Origin: DATFXM01 sp035315885
GTDB taxonomy: Bacteria; Acidobacteriota; Blastocatellia; UBA7656
DNA length: 43,733 nucleotides
Assembly: GCA_035315885.1 (NCBI GenBank)
Contig: DATFXM010000067.1
Span: 1-43,733, forward strand
Direction: 5' to 3'
Under the pieces are notes generated by a model. That model made no database searches. It saw only the letters and a list, made by a program, of their open reading frames with translations, and had not been told where the DNA came from. Of this stretch, positions 27,407-35,603 are shown piece by piece (within the stretch, counting starts at the first letter, position 1; each line of letters begins with the position of its first letter). The translations under genes were made by a program, and so were the position numbers.

Positions 27407-28711
27407 TTACTTGATGCGTTCTTTAATCAGAACCGGGGCGGGAGCTTCGCGGGGTCCTATCTTGTACGCTTTAGCCAAAAGATCGGCGCTTTCTTCGGCG
27501 TGCGCTCGATCGTTGAAATGCAGTGTCGCCAGACTGCTTCCTTGGTGGACCTGATCACCGATCCTGGCCCGGATCACCATGCCGACGCCGTAGTCTATCT
27601 GCGTATCCAGGCGGACTCGCCCAGCGCCGAGCAGCATCGCGGCTCTACCCACCATTTCTGTGTCGATCTCTTCGATGAATCCGGCAGACGAGGCTCTGAC
27701 CTCGCTCGTGCCGGTTGAGGCGGGTAACAAAGAATAGTCTTCGGTCACTCTGGGATCGCCGGACTGAGCCTCGATGATCTTCTGCATCTTCTCAAGCCCG
27801 GCACCGGAGTCGATCAATTCGTCGTAGCGAGTGCGAGCCTGCTCGACTGTTCCGGCAGTGCCGCTTAGCACCAGCATCTCAGCCGACAGTTCCCTGCAGA
27901 GGTCGTCGAAGTCCGAAGGCCCACGCCCCTTGAGCGTCTCGAGGGCTTCGACCACTTCAAGTGCGTTGCCGACCGCTCGACCCAGTGGCTGGTTCATGTC
28001 GGTGAGCAGCGCTACGGCGTCTCTCTCGAGGCTTTGCGCGATCTGGATCATGGTGCGCGCGAGAGCCCTCGACTCATCTTCGGTCTTCAAGAACGCACCG
28101 CTACCGGTCTTCACGTCCAGGACGAGGCCGGAGATGCCTTCGGCCATCTTCTTGCTCATGATCGAAGCGGCCATCAGAGGTCTGCACGCCACCGTGGCGG
28201 TCACATCGCGCAACGCGTAGAGCTTCCTGTCGGCAGGCGCGATCTCCTCAGTTTGCCCTATCAGCGCGACCCCGAGCCGCTGCATCTGCTGCCTAAACTC
28301 CAACAGCGAAAGGTTTGTTCGAAATCCCGGGATGGATTCGAGCTTGTCCAGCGTACCGCCGGAATGCGCCAACGCGCGCCCCGAAATCATCGGAACGTAG
28401 ACGCCCGCCGCCGCAACGACCGGCGCAACCACGAGCGACGTCTTATCGCCAACTCCGCCAGTCGAGTGCTTGTCGACGCGGGCCTCTCCAAGGTCGGAGA
28501 AATCGATCACGTCGCCGGAATGAAGCATCGCGTCAGTAAGAGCGGCGGTCTCGCTTGCGTCCATGCCTCGAAGGTAAATCGCCATCAACAAGGCCGACAG
28601 CTGATAGTCAGGTATTTCACCCGCCGTGTAGCCGCGGACCATGAACCTGATCTGGTCGGTGGTGAGCGACTTGCCGTCGCGCTTGCTGGCGATTATGTCG
28701 GTGGCGCGCAT
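27407..28711 (-). CDS. thymidine/pyrimidine-nucleoside phosphorylase
   Basis: The 434-residue enzyme splits thymidine/uridine with phosphate into base and (deoxy)ribose 1-phosphate. The family signature SGRALAHSGGTLDKLE is intact, with 'DKHSTGGVGDKTSLVVAP' (phosphate site), 'LYALRDVTATVACRPLMAAS' and 'KTGSGAFLKTEDESRALA'. Length fits the DeoA/Pdp family (about 430-440). Whether it is thymidine-specific (DeoA) or broad (Pdp) cannot be told. The start lies 9 nt after the ispF stop, so it is in that operon. It pairs functionally with the nucleoside-binding lipoprotein two genes on. Cytosolic. Confidence 0.94.
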   Translation of the reverse strand: MRATDIIASKRDGKSLTTDQIRFMVRGYTAGEIPDYQLSALLMAIYLRGMDASETAALTDAMLHSGDVIDFSDLGEARVDKHSTGGVGDKTSLVVAPVVAAAGVYVPMISGRALAHSGGTLDKLESIPGFRTNLSLLEFRQQMQRLGVALIGQTEEIAPADRKLYALRDVTATVACRPLMAASIMSKKMAEGISGLVLDVKTGSGAFLKTEDESRALARTMIQIAQSLERDAVALLTDMNQPLGRAVGNALEVVEALETLKGRGPSDFDDLCRELSAEMLVLSGTAGTVEQARTRYDELIDSGAGLEKMQKIIEAQSGDPRVTEDYSLLPASTGTSEVRASSAGFIEEIDTEMVGRAAMLLGAGRVRLDTQIDYGVGMVIRARIGDQVHQGSSLATLHFNDRAHAEESADLLAKAYKIGPREAPAPVLIKERIK

Positions 28712-28720
28712 GCTTTGAAT

Positions 28721-29212
28721 TTATTCGACCGTCTCTCTGTACACTGCCACCACTGCGTGCGCGGCAATGGCTTCCCCGCGTCCAATTGCGTCAAGGCCTT
28801 CGTTTGTCTTTGCCTTGACGCTCACGCAAGCCACATCCACTCGCATGACTGCTGCGAGGCTCTGCCGGATGGCCTCGATGAACGGCTTCAGTTTCGGGCG
28901 CTCGGTGACTACTACAGCGTCCACGTTTGAGATTGCGTAGCCTTCCTGTTCGAGCAACGCCAAAGCATGCTCAATGAATCGCAAGCTGGATACGCCAGAC
29001 CAGCGTGGATCGGTGTCCGGAAAATGAGTTCCGATATCGCCCAGCGCTGCGGCGCCCAGCATCGCGTCGCAGACTGCATGAGCCAACACATCGGAGTCGG
29101 AGTGTCCAGCCAGTCCTTTTTCAAACGGTATTTCGACGCCGCCAAGGATCAGCTTCCGGCCTTCCGCGAGCCGGTGGATGTCGAAGCCCGTGCCTACCCG
29201 GTAAGTAATCAT
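28721..29212 (-). CDS. ispF: 2-C-methyl-D-erythritol 2,4-cyclodiphosphate synthase
   Basis: The 163-residue enzyme catalyses the fifth step of the MEP isoprenoid pathway, cyclising CDP-ME 2-phosphate with release of CMP. Metal ligands are seen in GTGFDIHRL and GGVEIPFEKGLAGHSDSD, with 'LAHAVCDAMLGAAALGDIG' and 'HFPDTDPRW' following. The C-terminal 'VSVKAKTNEGLDAIGRGEAI' is the usual IspF end. Its start overlaps the ispD stop by 4 nt (coordinates 29209-29212), so the two are translationally coupled. Homotrimeric in the family. Confidence 0.97.
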   Translation of the reverse strand: MITYRVGTGFDIHRLAEGRKLILGGVEIPFEKGLAGHSDSDVLAHAVCDAMLGAAALGDIGTHFPDTDPRWSGVSSLRFIEHALALLEQEGYAISNVDAVVVTERPKLKPFIEAIRQSLAAVMRVDVACVSVKAKTNEGLDAIGRGEAIAAHAVVAVYRETVE

Positions 29213-29937
29213 CTGCGGCCGGCTGCCTCTTTCGGCTGCGCGAAGAATTCGGCGTGAATGACTTCCGCCAGGCAGAGGTCAAGGGGCCGGGTGATCTTGA
29301 CGTTCATCGGCGAGCCCTCGACGATCGACACGCGACGGCCGATTCGCTCTAGGAGCTGCGACTCATCAGTTGCCATGAAGCCTTCGGCGTACGCGCGATC
29401 AAACGCCTCGAGGAGGAGTTCGTAGCGAAATGCCTGAGGAGTTTGAGCGTGATAAATCTTGCGTCGATCGAGAGTCTTTTGAACGCGTCCCGACTTGACT
29501 TGCTTGATCGTGTCGGTAGCTGCGAGCGCGAGTAATGCGGCTCCGGTAGCGCGAGCTCGCTCGACCACCGAGGTGATCTCGGCGGGGGTTACAAAAGGGC
29601 GGACCGCATCGTGCACGACAATGATACCCGCGTCTTGCGCGTTGATTACTTGAAGGCCCCTATAGACTGAATCCTGCCGCTCGGCGCCGCCTCCGACCAC
29701 GCGCGCGACTTTGGATAGCCCGTGACGCGATATGAGGTTGAGGACTTCGCCGGTGAGCGCCGGCTGAAGGACCAGGATGACCTGATCGACCGCCTCTGAA
29801 TCCTGAAAACGCCGCAGAGTGTGCACCAGCACCGGCACGCCCGCGAGTTCGAGCATTTGTTTGGCGCGGTCGCTGTGCATTCGCGCGCCGATGCCGGCGG
29901 CGGGTATTATCGCGGTGTTTAGTTTTCGATCGCTCAC
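29209..29937 (-). CDS. ispD: 2-C-methyl-D-erythritol 4-phosphate cytidylyltransferase
   Basis: The 242-residue enzyme transfers CMP to MEP, the third step of the MEP pathway. The CTP-binding N-terminus 'IIPAAGIGARMHSDRAKQML' and the IspD hallmarks 'VVHDAVRPFV', 'TDTIKQV' and 'ATDESQLLE' are present. It overlaps ispF downstream and the PIN-TRAM gene upstream by 4 nt each, forming a tight three-gene unit. The C-terminus runs about ten residues beyond E. coli IspD. Cytosolic. Confidence 0.97.
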   Translation of the reverse strand: MSDRKLNTAIIPAAGIGARMHSDRAKQMLELAGVPVLVHTLRRFQDSEAVDQVILVLQPALTGEVLNLISRHGLSKVARVVGGGAERQDSVYRGLQVINAQDAGIIVVHDAVRPFVTPAEITSVVERARATGAALLALAATDTIKQVKSGRVQKTLDRRKIYHAQTPQAFRYELLLEAFDRAYAEGFMATDESQLLERIGRRVSIVEGSPMNVKITRPLDLCLAEVIHAEFFAQPKEAAGRR

Positions 29938-30983
29938 TGCGAGGCCGAATGTTGGCGCGGGGCCGGCTGGCGTGCGTCCTCGTTATAGCGCCCGAAGATC
30001 ATTTTTCCTGCGGTCGTTTGCAGGACGCTGGTCACCGACACGTCTATATTTTTTCCGATCATGCGCCTTGCGTTATCGACGACCACCATAGTGCCGTCAT
30101 CGAGGTATGCGACGCCCTGATTGTACTCTTTGCCTTCCTTGAGGACGAAGACTCGCATGATCTCCCCTGGCAGCACTACAGGTTTGAGCGCGTTTGCCAG
30201 CTCATTGATATTGAGCACTGAGACGCCTCGAAGTTGAGCTACTTTGTTGAGGTTGAAATCGTTGGTGACGATTTTGGCTTCGAGCTGTTTGGCCAGTTCG
30301 ATGAGCTTGTGGTCGACTTCGCGGATATCGGGGAAGTCGGCTTCGCTGATAACGATTTCGTAGCTGCCTTTTTTCTTTTGGAGTCGTTGAAGGATATCGA
30401 GTCCGCGGCGGCCTCGGTTTCTCTTTATGGAGTCGGCGCTATCGGCGATCTGTTGCAATTCGCGGAGAACGAATTGAGGAATCACAAGGGTGCCGGAGAG
30501 GAATCCGGTTTCGGCGATATCGGCCACTCGGCCATCGATGATGACCGAGGTATCGAGGATCAGAGCTATTGCTTTTGTAGCTCCCTTTTCTACAAAGATA
30601 CCGCCGAGAGCAGCGAGATCGAGATAATCGCCTTTTACGGCGCCAACAATCAGTCCAACATAACCCATAAGTAACGTCAACGTGAGTGTCAGGAAGGATT
30701 TTAGCTCTTCTGGCATCGCCTGCTGCGCGGATATGATCCAGCAGATTAAAGTTGCGCCAGCGATACCCAGGGTCGAGCCGACCGCGCCGCCGATTAAAGT
30801 ACGAAGCGTGGCTTTGCGGATACGGATCTCGAAGAAGATTATCGAGACGGCTAGCAGTCCTCCGATGAAGGCCGAAACAAGCGCGCTTCCCGCGCTGGGC
30901 CGAGGAAAAGGCTTGAGGAAGTAGCCTGCACTCACGAGCGCCGCGACGAAGACAACACGAATCAGAGTGACATCTGCCTGCAT
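29934..30983 (-). CDS. PIN-TRAM domain membrane protein (YacL-like)
   Basis: The 349-residue protein has four transmembrane helices (about 8-25, 33-50, 62-82 and 95-118), then a PIN nuclease-like domain (about 140-260; 'ILDTSVIIDGRVADIAETG', 'VIPQFVLRELQQIADS', 'IVTNDFNLNKVA') and a TRAM RNA-binding domain (about 280-335; 'NQGVAYLDDGTMVVVDNARR'). The acidic PIN residues look complete. B. subtilis YacL has the same architecture and lies directly before ispD-ispF, as here. Members are presumed RNA-acting, but the substrate is not known. It heads the minus-strand run, divergent from radA. Confidence 0.93.
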   Translation of the reverse strand: MQADVTLIRVVFVAALVSAGYFLKPFPRPSAGSALVSAFIGGLLAVSIIFFEIRIRKATLRTLIGGAVGSTLGIAGATLICWIISAQQAMPEELKSFLTLTLTLLMGYVGLIVGAVKGDYLDLAALGGIFVEKGATKAIALILDTSVIIDGRVADIAETGFLSGTLVIPQFVLRELQQIADSADSIKRNRGRRGLDILQRLQKKKGSYEIVISEADFPDIREVDHKLIELAKQLEAKIVTNDFNLNKVAQLRGVSVLNINELANALKPVVLPGEIMRVFVLKEGKEYNQGVAYLDDGTMVVVDNARRMIGKNIDVSVTSVLQTTAGKMIFGRYNEDARQPAPRQHSASQ

Positions 30984-31398
30984 AAAGCCTCCGGTTCGTC
31001 TTACCTATCGCTGAGCCGTTCCTGCGTGTACGACGCTGCGAATAGTTAAGCTGATTGACAAAGATCAGGTGGAGACTGGCGAGGAAAGAGGGAGAAACGG
31101 ATTAATTTTGATTATTCGGTTTGTCCCCGATTCGAATAAATCCAACCCAGCCGAAATGCCTCTGACGAGGCTGGCTGGGGCAATCACTAGGCCGACCAAG
31201 CGGTAGAAAAGATGAAGAGATCAGCCGGCCAGGTGTTTGTGCACTGCCAGTTCCGACGCGCTCATTATAACTTAAGCCTGAGAAAAGTCGACTGGAAGTG
31301 ATGAGGACAGATGAGGTATGAGGCGATGAGGGGAAGCGGTGGGAGTTCAGCTTGGCGGAGTTGCCGCTTTGCGCTAAAACTGCTGGCGGAGACTACGG
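30984..31398. other. intergenic region between the YacL-like gene and radA
   Basis: This 415-nt gap between divergent genes should hold both promoters, though I cannot place them firmly. It contains an inverted repeat (AACCCAGCC near 31145 with GGCTGGCTGGGG near 31169) and a short run of GATGAGG-type words (about 31300-31335). I see no gene. Confidence 0.5.
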
Positions 31399-32775
31399 AT
31401 GGCAAAATCTAAAGCTTCAAAGTCGATATTCGTTTGTCAGCAGTGCGGGTCGCAACAGCAGAAATGGATTGGGAAGTGTCCGGACTGCGGTGAGTGGAAC
31501 TCGCTAGTCGAGGAAAAGCCGTCGCTGGCGCTGCCCGGCTCGGATCGAAGCATCCCCTTTCGGATGCGGGAATCGGAGACGCTTCTCTACCAGGACATCG
31601 AGAGTCAGGACGACAAACGGCAAACTACTGGGATCAGTGAATTCGACCGCGTGCTCGGTGGAGGGATTGTACCCGGCTCTCTGATCCTCATTGGCGGCGA
31701 TCCCGGAATCGGCAAATCGACACTGCTGCTTGAAGTGTCGGACAAGCTCTCGGCGAGCTACGGAAAAGTGCTCTATGTTTCGGGGGAAGAGAGTGAACGC
31801 CAGATAAAGCTGAGAGGCGAGCGGCTCGGTGTAAAGCCTCAAGGGCTGTTCCTGCTGGCGGAGACCTGCCTCGAGAAAATATTCCAGGAGATTGATCGAC
31901 TGGAACCGGAAGCGATCGTCGTGGACTCGGTTCAGACAGTCTTTTCGATGAAGCTGGATTCGGCTCCGGGCTCGGTGTCGCAGGTCCGCGAGGTAGCGGG
32001 TCAGTTTCTCATGCTAGCGAAGAACCGGACGGTGCCGGTTTTTCTGATCGGGCATGTGACCAAAGAGGGAGCCATTGCCGGTCCCAAAGCTTTGGAGCAC
32101 GTAGTGGACACCGTCTTGTACTTCGAAGGCGAGCGACATCATAACCACCGCATCATTCGGGCGGTGAAGAATCGATTCGGTGCGGCGAATGAAATTGGTG
32201 TTTTTGAGATGACCGGCCACGGACTGATACCGGTGCTGAACCCTTCGGGGTTGTTCTTGAATGAAAGACCGGTCAGCGTGTCGGGTTCGGTAGTGACCGT
32301 CTGCATGGAGGGTACGCGTCCGATGCTGGTCGAGCTTCAAGCCCTGGTAACGTCGAACAGGTATGGTACAGCTCGTCGAATGACGCGCGGAGTCGATTCG
32401 AATCGCGTCGCGTTGTTGATGGCTATGCTGGAAAAGCGTGCGGGTATGAGCGTGTTGAACGAAGACGTCTTCGTGAATGTAGCGGGCGGTCTGGACGTTG
32501 ATGAGCCGGCGGTCGATCTGGGGATCGTAGCTGCGATAGCGTCGAGCTTTCGCAACACGCCCATAGACGCTACTGCGGCAGTTTTCGGGGAAGTGGGGCT
32601 TGCAGGTGAAGTACGGGCTACGAGCCAGGCGTCATTGAGAGTGCGAGAGGCGTTCGCGATGGGGTTCAAGCGTTGTGTGTTGCCTCAAGGGAATCTGAGT
32701 GGACTTGAGTATGACGATGGGCTTGAACTAGTGGGCGTTCGACGTGTGACTGATGCGCTCGAGGTGCTGTTGTAG
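31399..32775 (+). CDS. radA: DNA repair protein RadA
   Basis: The 458-residue protein has the RadA/Sms order: a zinc finger CxxC...CxxC (CQQCGSQQQKWIGKCPDCG, residues about 13-31), a RecA-type ATPase with Walker A GGDPGIGKST, 'YVSGEESERQIKLR', 'IVVDSVQTVFS', the RadA-specific KNRFG motif, and a Lon-protease-like C-terminal domain (about 285-458; 'DVFVNVAGGLDVDEPAVDLG'). RadA is a helicase that drives branch migration during recombination and repair. GGAG lies ten bases upstream of the ATG. It is divergent from yacL-ispD-ispF, recalling the Bacillus cluster but inverted. Repeat R12 starts at its stop. Confidence 0.98.
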   Translation: MAKSKASKSIFVCQQCGSQQQKWIGKCPDCGEWNSLVEEKPSLALPGSDRSIPFRMRESETLLYQDIESQDDKRQTTGISEFDRVLGGGIVPGSLILIGGDPGIGKSTLLLEVSDKLSASYGKVLYVSGEESERQIKLRGERLGVKPQGLFLLAETCLEKIFQEIDRLEPEAIVVDSVQTVFSMKLDSAPGSVSQVREVAGQFLMLAKNRTVPVFLIGHVTKEGAIAGPKALEHVVDTVLYFEGERHHNHRIIRAVKNRFGAANEIGVFEMTGHGLIPVLNPSGLFLNERPVSVSGSVVTVCMEGTRPMLVELQALVTSNRYGTARRMTRGVDSNRVALLMAMLEKRAGMSVLNEDVFVNVAGGLDVDEPAVDLGIVAAIASSFRNTPIDATAAVFGEVGLAGEVRATSQASLRVREAFAMGFKRCVLPQGNLSGLEYDDGLELVGVRRVTDALEVLL

Positions 32776-32890
32776 AGAGCGAAGGGGCGACGGGGCGAAG
32801 GGACGAAGCGTAGAGGAGAGACGCGGAGAGGAGAGACGCGAAGGCGCATTGGCAGTCGCCGCCTCAATACTCAGTACTCAGCACTTCTAA
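32776..32890. repeat. left half of composite inverted repeat (R12)
   Basis: The outer block 32776-32845 has words GCGAAGGGGCGACGGGGCGA and GGAGAGACGCGG; the inner block 32866-32888 has CTCAATACTCAGTACTCAGC. It starts immediately after the radA stop. The same two blocks recur in opposite orientation and mirrored order at 33215-33405. Confidence 0.85.
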
Positions 32891-33214
32891 TCATTTCGCA
32901 CCACAAAAATACTAAAGGGGATGACGCAGCCCCCGTTGCCTCATCCCCTTCAGCTTTTGTTGTTTTTGCTTCGTCTGTCGCTTCTCTCAGTTTTGCGATG
33001 GCCGGCAGAGCCCCCGTTCCCCCGACCATCGCGTAACCTTTTCAAAGCTACGCCGATGACATCGGCAACGCACGTGCCATCGCAAATGGCCCGCGCGGGT
33101 AGCCGTAAGTCTTGTATTTGAACGGAGGGTCCGAGCCGCCTTTCGTGCGTCTGCCAAAACTTGTCAATCAATGGGTGACGAAACTCGTTAAATTCAAAAA
33201 AAGAGCTCAAGGAA
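32891..33214. ncRNA. candidate structured RNA core inside the composite repeat
   Basis: This stretch of about 320 nt contains several strong hairpins: AAGGGGATGA/TCATCCCCTT (32915-32950), GCGATGG/CCATCGC (32995-33001 with 33026-33032), and a multi-branch region closed by CGGC/GCCG (33063-33066 with 33102-33105) holding CCAT-cgcaa-ATGG and CCC-gcgc-GGG stem-loops. AGCCCCCGTT occurs twice (32928 and 33009). A minus-strand frame of 86 codons (33210 to 32950, TTG start, no Shine-Dalgarno) ends exactly at the first hairpin, so a small protein gene is the alternative. I recognise no known RNA family. Confidence 0.3.
32915..32958 (+). terminator. hairpin terminator-like structure after radA
   Basis: A perfect 10-bp stem (AAGGGGATGA with TCATCCCCTT), a 16-nt loop, then CAGCTTTTGTTGTTTTT. 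It is about 140 nt after the radA stop. On the opposite strand the same stem is followed by TAGTATTTTTG, so it could terminate transcription from both sides. Confidence 0.5.
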
Positions 33215-33405
33215 CTGAGGTTCTGAGTTCGGAACTCAGTGCTGAGTGCTGAGTCCTGAGTGCTGAGTGCTGAGTCCTGAGTGCTGAGCGCTGAGTGCCG
33301 AGTGTTGAGGCGGCGACTGTTAATGCGTCTCTGCGTCCCTCCTCCCCGCGTCCCCGCGTCGCCCCTTCGCCCGTTCCCCTCATCTCCCCATCCCGCATCC
33401 CCCCT
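33215..33405. repeat. right half of composite inverted repeat (R13)
   Basis: The inner block 33220-33308 has about a dozen degenerate heptamers (TGAGTGCTGAGTCCTGAGTG). The outer block 33325-33405 has CGTCTCTGCGTCCCTCCTCC and CGTCGCCCCTTCGCCCG. Both are reverse complements of the families in R12, in mirrored order, so R12 and R13 form a nested inverted pair around 32891-33214. Confidence 0.87.
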
Positions 33406-33477
33406 CGCTCGTGCAAGTAGCGCAATGTTATAATCGCAAATCCAGCAGATGTATCAGTCAAAAGGAAACCGAAGCTA

Positions 33478-35499
33478 ATGGCTCCCATTGCGATTCCGAG
33501 GACACTTCTGTGTGTATTGATTCTTTTGGCGGCCGCCGCCCCTCTGGGATTTGCCGCGCAGGCCGAACAAACTCCGATTGATGTCTCGACCTACAAGATC
33601 AACGCCGAGCTCCTGCCCGATTCTCATACCCTCAAGGCGCAGGCAGAAGTAAGCTTCAAAGCCCTTAAGCAAACTCAGTCGGCCGTGTTTGAAATGAACG
33701 GCTCGTTGATAATCTCGAGCATCAAGGGACCGGATGGCAAAACCCCACTCCAATTTGTGCAGGACCGCGTAAACGATTTCAACGTCAAGATCAATCTCGG
33801 ACAACTCTATCAGGCCGGCTCGGATATTAAACTCACGTTCGAATACGCTGGACCTCTTGCGACTCCAGAAGGCGGTCCGATAGCGGACACGCGTCTGGCG
33901 TATGTCGGGCCCGAAGGCGCATACCTCTTCTATGCCGCGCGCTGGTTTCCTTTTCACGGATACGCATCGGACCGCGCAACTTCCGATATCAGCATAACGG
34001 TGCCTTCCAGTTGGACGGTCGCCGGTCATAGCGCCAACCCAATCACTCCAACCACCGCGAGGGATGGCCGAAAGACTTTTAACTTCGTAGAAACGCAACC
34101 GGTCCTGGTCGGATCGTTTGCCGCGGGCCAAATGATCAATCGCACCGTAGCGTCGGGCGGCGCGCGGATTGATCTCTACGCCAGGATAGGCTCTGAGAAC
34201 CGGCTCCAGGAGTTGGGTCAGGAGGTCGCTCAGATTGTTCAGTTTTACAACCAGAAGTTCGGGCCGTACGCTTATGGCCCGCACTACGTCGTCGCGGAAG
34301 TCGACGACGAAACACTCGACTCTTACAGCGCCTCCGGCATTACTTTCATTCCTCACAAAACGCTTGTGTCCGACAGAGCTCTTTCGGTCGGAGACCTTGC
34401 GCGCGAGATCGCATATCAATGGTGGGGACAGGCAGTGGGTCTCAAGAGCTTCGATGACATCTGGCTTTCGCAGGGGCTTGCCGAGTACTCATCGGTGCTG
34501 TACCGCGAATCCCAGCAGAGCTCTGCCGAGTTTCACGATACGCTTTCCGAAGTGATCGAGTTGGCTCTTGCGTTCGAGCAGGAAGCCTCTATTGCACGAG
34601 CGCCGGCGCAGCTAAACGATCAGTCTCCGGCTTACCGCTCCATCATCTTTTATAAGGGCGCGTATGTTTACCATATGCTGCGGACGACGATTGGGGACGA
34701 CAAGTTCTTCCAACTCATCAAGCAGCACTACGCAAACTTCAAGGGTAAGAATGCGGGGATCGACGACTTCGAGGCGCTCGCCAGTAAGATCGCCGGCACT
34801 CCACTGCGCGGCTTCTTTGGCTTGTGGATAGATTCCACCGGTGTTCCGGAGTTCAAGGTCGACTACGCAATTATTCGGACAAAAGAGAGCAAGTTCAAAG
34901 TTCGCGGAACGGTGCGCCAGAACCTCGACTCGTTTCGCGGACCGGTAAGCGTGGCGATCGAGTCCGAAGGAGGACACGAAACCAAAACGACTCTGGAGAT
35001 GCGCGGAACGTCAGCCGACTTCGAGCTGGCAAGCGATGGCAAGCCTCTCGAAGTCGTAGTTGATCCAGAGAACCGATACTTGAGAATCAACGACTCGCTG
35101 CGGGTTTCCGTCGTAGTGCGCCGCGGCTTGCAGCACTTTCAACGCGAGGAGTACGCGGAGGCCGAAGAGCAGTTTCGAGCAGCACTGAAGATCAACTCCC
35201 GCTCGTCGTGGGCGTGGTACCAACTGGGTGAGCTCTATATGCAGCAGCGAAACTGGCAGAAGGCTCGCGAGTACTTTGGCGAGGCGTTGTCCGGAAATCT
35301 TGACCCCGGGTGGCTCGAGGTCTGGTCGTACATTCGAAGGGGCAATGCCTGGGACGCAGACGACAATCGAGACCGCGCGATAGCCGAATACAATAAGGCT
35401 CGAGACAACGGAAACAACTACAACGGCGCTCAGAAGGCGGTGGAGAAGTACCTCGCTCAGCCTTATAAGAAGGAGCGCTCCTCGGTTCCGGGTACTTAA
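33478..35499 (+). CDS. M1 aminopeptidase-like protein lacking zinc ligands, with TPR C-terminus
   Basis: The 673-residue protein has a signal peptide (to about residue 27), an M1-type N-terminal beta domain (about 30-220), a thermolysin-like domain (about 225-450) and C-terminal TPRs (about 545-650; 'AWYQLGELYMQQRNWQKARE'). In M1 peptidases the zinc is held by H-E-x-x-H-18x-E. Here the register is Arg309-Glu-Ile-Ala-Tyr313 and Gln332 (in WLSQGLAEY), so all three ligands are replaced. The exopeptidase GxMEN site reads SYSAS (282-286). The fold marker YKGAYVYHML remains. It is probably a non-catalytic secreted pseudo-peptidase. AAAGGA lies upstream of the ATG. Confidence 0.9.
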   Translation: MAPIAIPRTLLCVLILLAAAAPLGFAAQAEQTPIDVSTYKINAELLPDSHTLKAQAEVSFKALKQTQSAVFEMNGSLIISSIKGPDGKTPLQFVQDRVNDFNVKINLGQLYQAGSDIKLTFEYAGPLATPEGGPIADTRLAYVGPEGAYLFYAARWFPFHGYASDRATSDISITVPSSWTVAGHSANPITPTTARDGRKTFNFVETQPVLVGSFAAGQMINRTVASGGARIDLYARIGSENRLQELGQEVAQIVQFYNQKFGPYAYGPHYVVAEVDDETLDSYSASGITFIPHKTLVSDRALSVGDLAREIAYQWWGQAVGLKSFDDIWLSQGLAEYSSVLYRESQQSSAEFHDTLSEVIELALAFEQEASIARAPAQLNDQSPAYRSIIFYKGAYVYHMLRTTIGDDKFFQLIKQHYANFKGKNAGIDDFEALASKIAGTPLRGFFGLWIDSTGVPEFKVDYAIIRTKESKFKVRGTVRQNLDSFRGPVSVAIESEGGHETKTTLEMRGTSADFELASDGKPLEVVVDPENRYLRINDSLRVSVVVRRGLQHFQREEYAEAEEQFRAALKINSRSSWAWYQLGELYMQQRNWQKAREYFGEALSGNLDPGWLEVWSYIRRGNAWDADDNRDRAIAEYNKARDNGNNYNGAQKAVEKYLAQPYKKERSSVPGT

Positions 35500-35603
35500 G
35501 ATCTACCCGAACCCATCACAGGCTCTGATGAGGACCGGACGAGAAACCTCCGAACTCAGTAGTCCCCGCCGGCGTATCGCTCAATGAGAGGCAGGTTCCC
35601 AAA

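Noticed and set aside
28034..28930. 298-codon plus-strand frame opposite the nucleoside phosphorylase
   Set aside because: It is antisense to well-recognised phosphorylase and ispF coding sequence and shows no motif.
33060..33110. Possible cyclic-di-GMP riboswitch (CGCAAA and GGTAGC elements)
   Set aside because: The conserved GEMM order and tetraloop receptor are not met, and no suitable expression platform lies just downstream; kept only as part of a candidate structured RNA.
32950..33210. 86-codon minus-strand frame in the composite repeat core
   Set aside because: It starts with TTG and has no ribosome binding site; its end at a terminator-like hairpin is suggestive, so it is mentioned as an alternative for the core but not called as a gene.
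33475..34419. 314-codon minus-strand frame opposite the M1-like gene
   Set aside because: The plus strand encodes a clear signal peptide, M1 fold and TPRs; the minus frame is a shadow of its codon bias.
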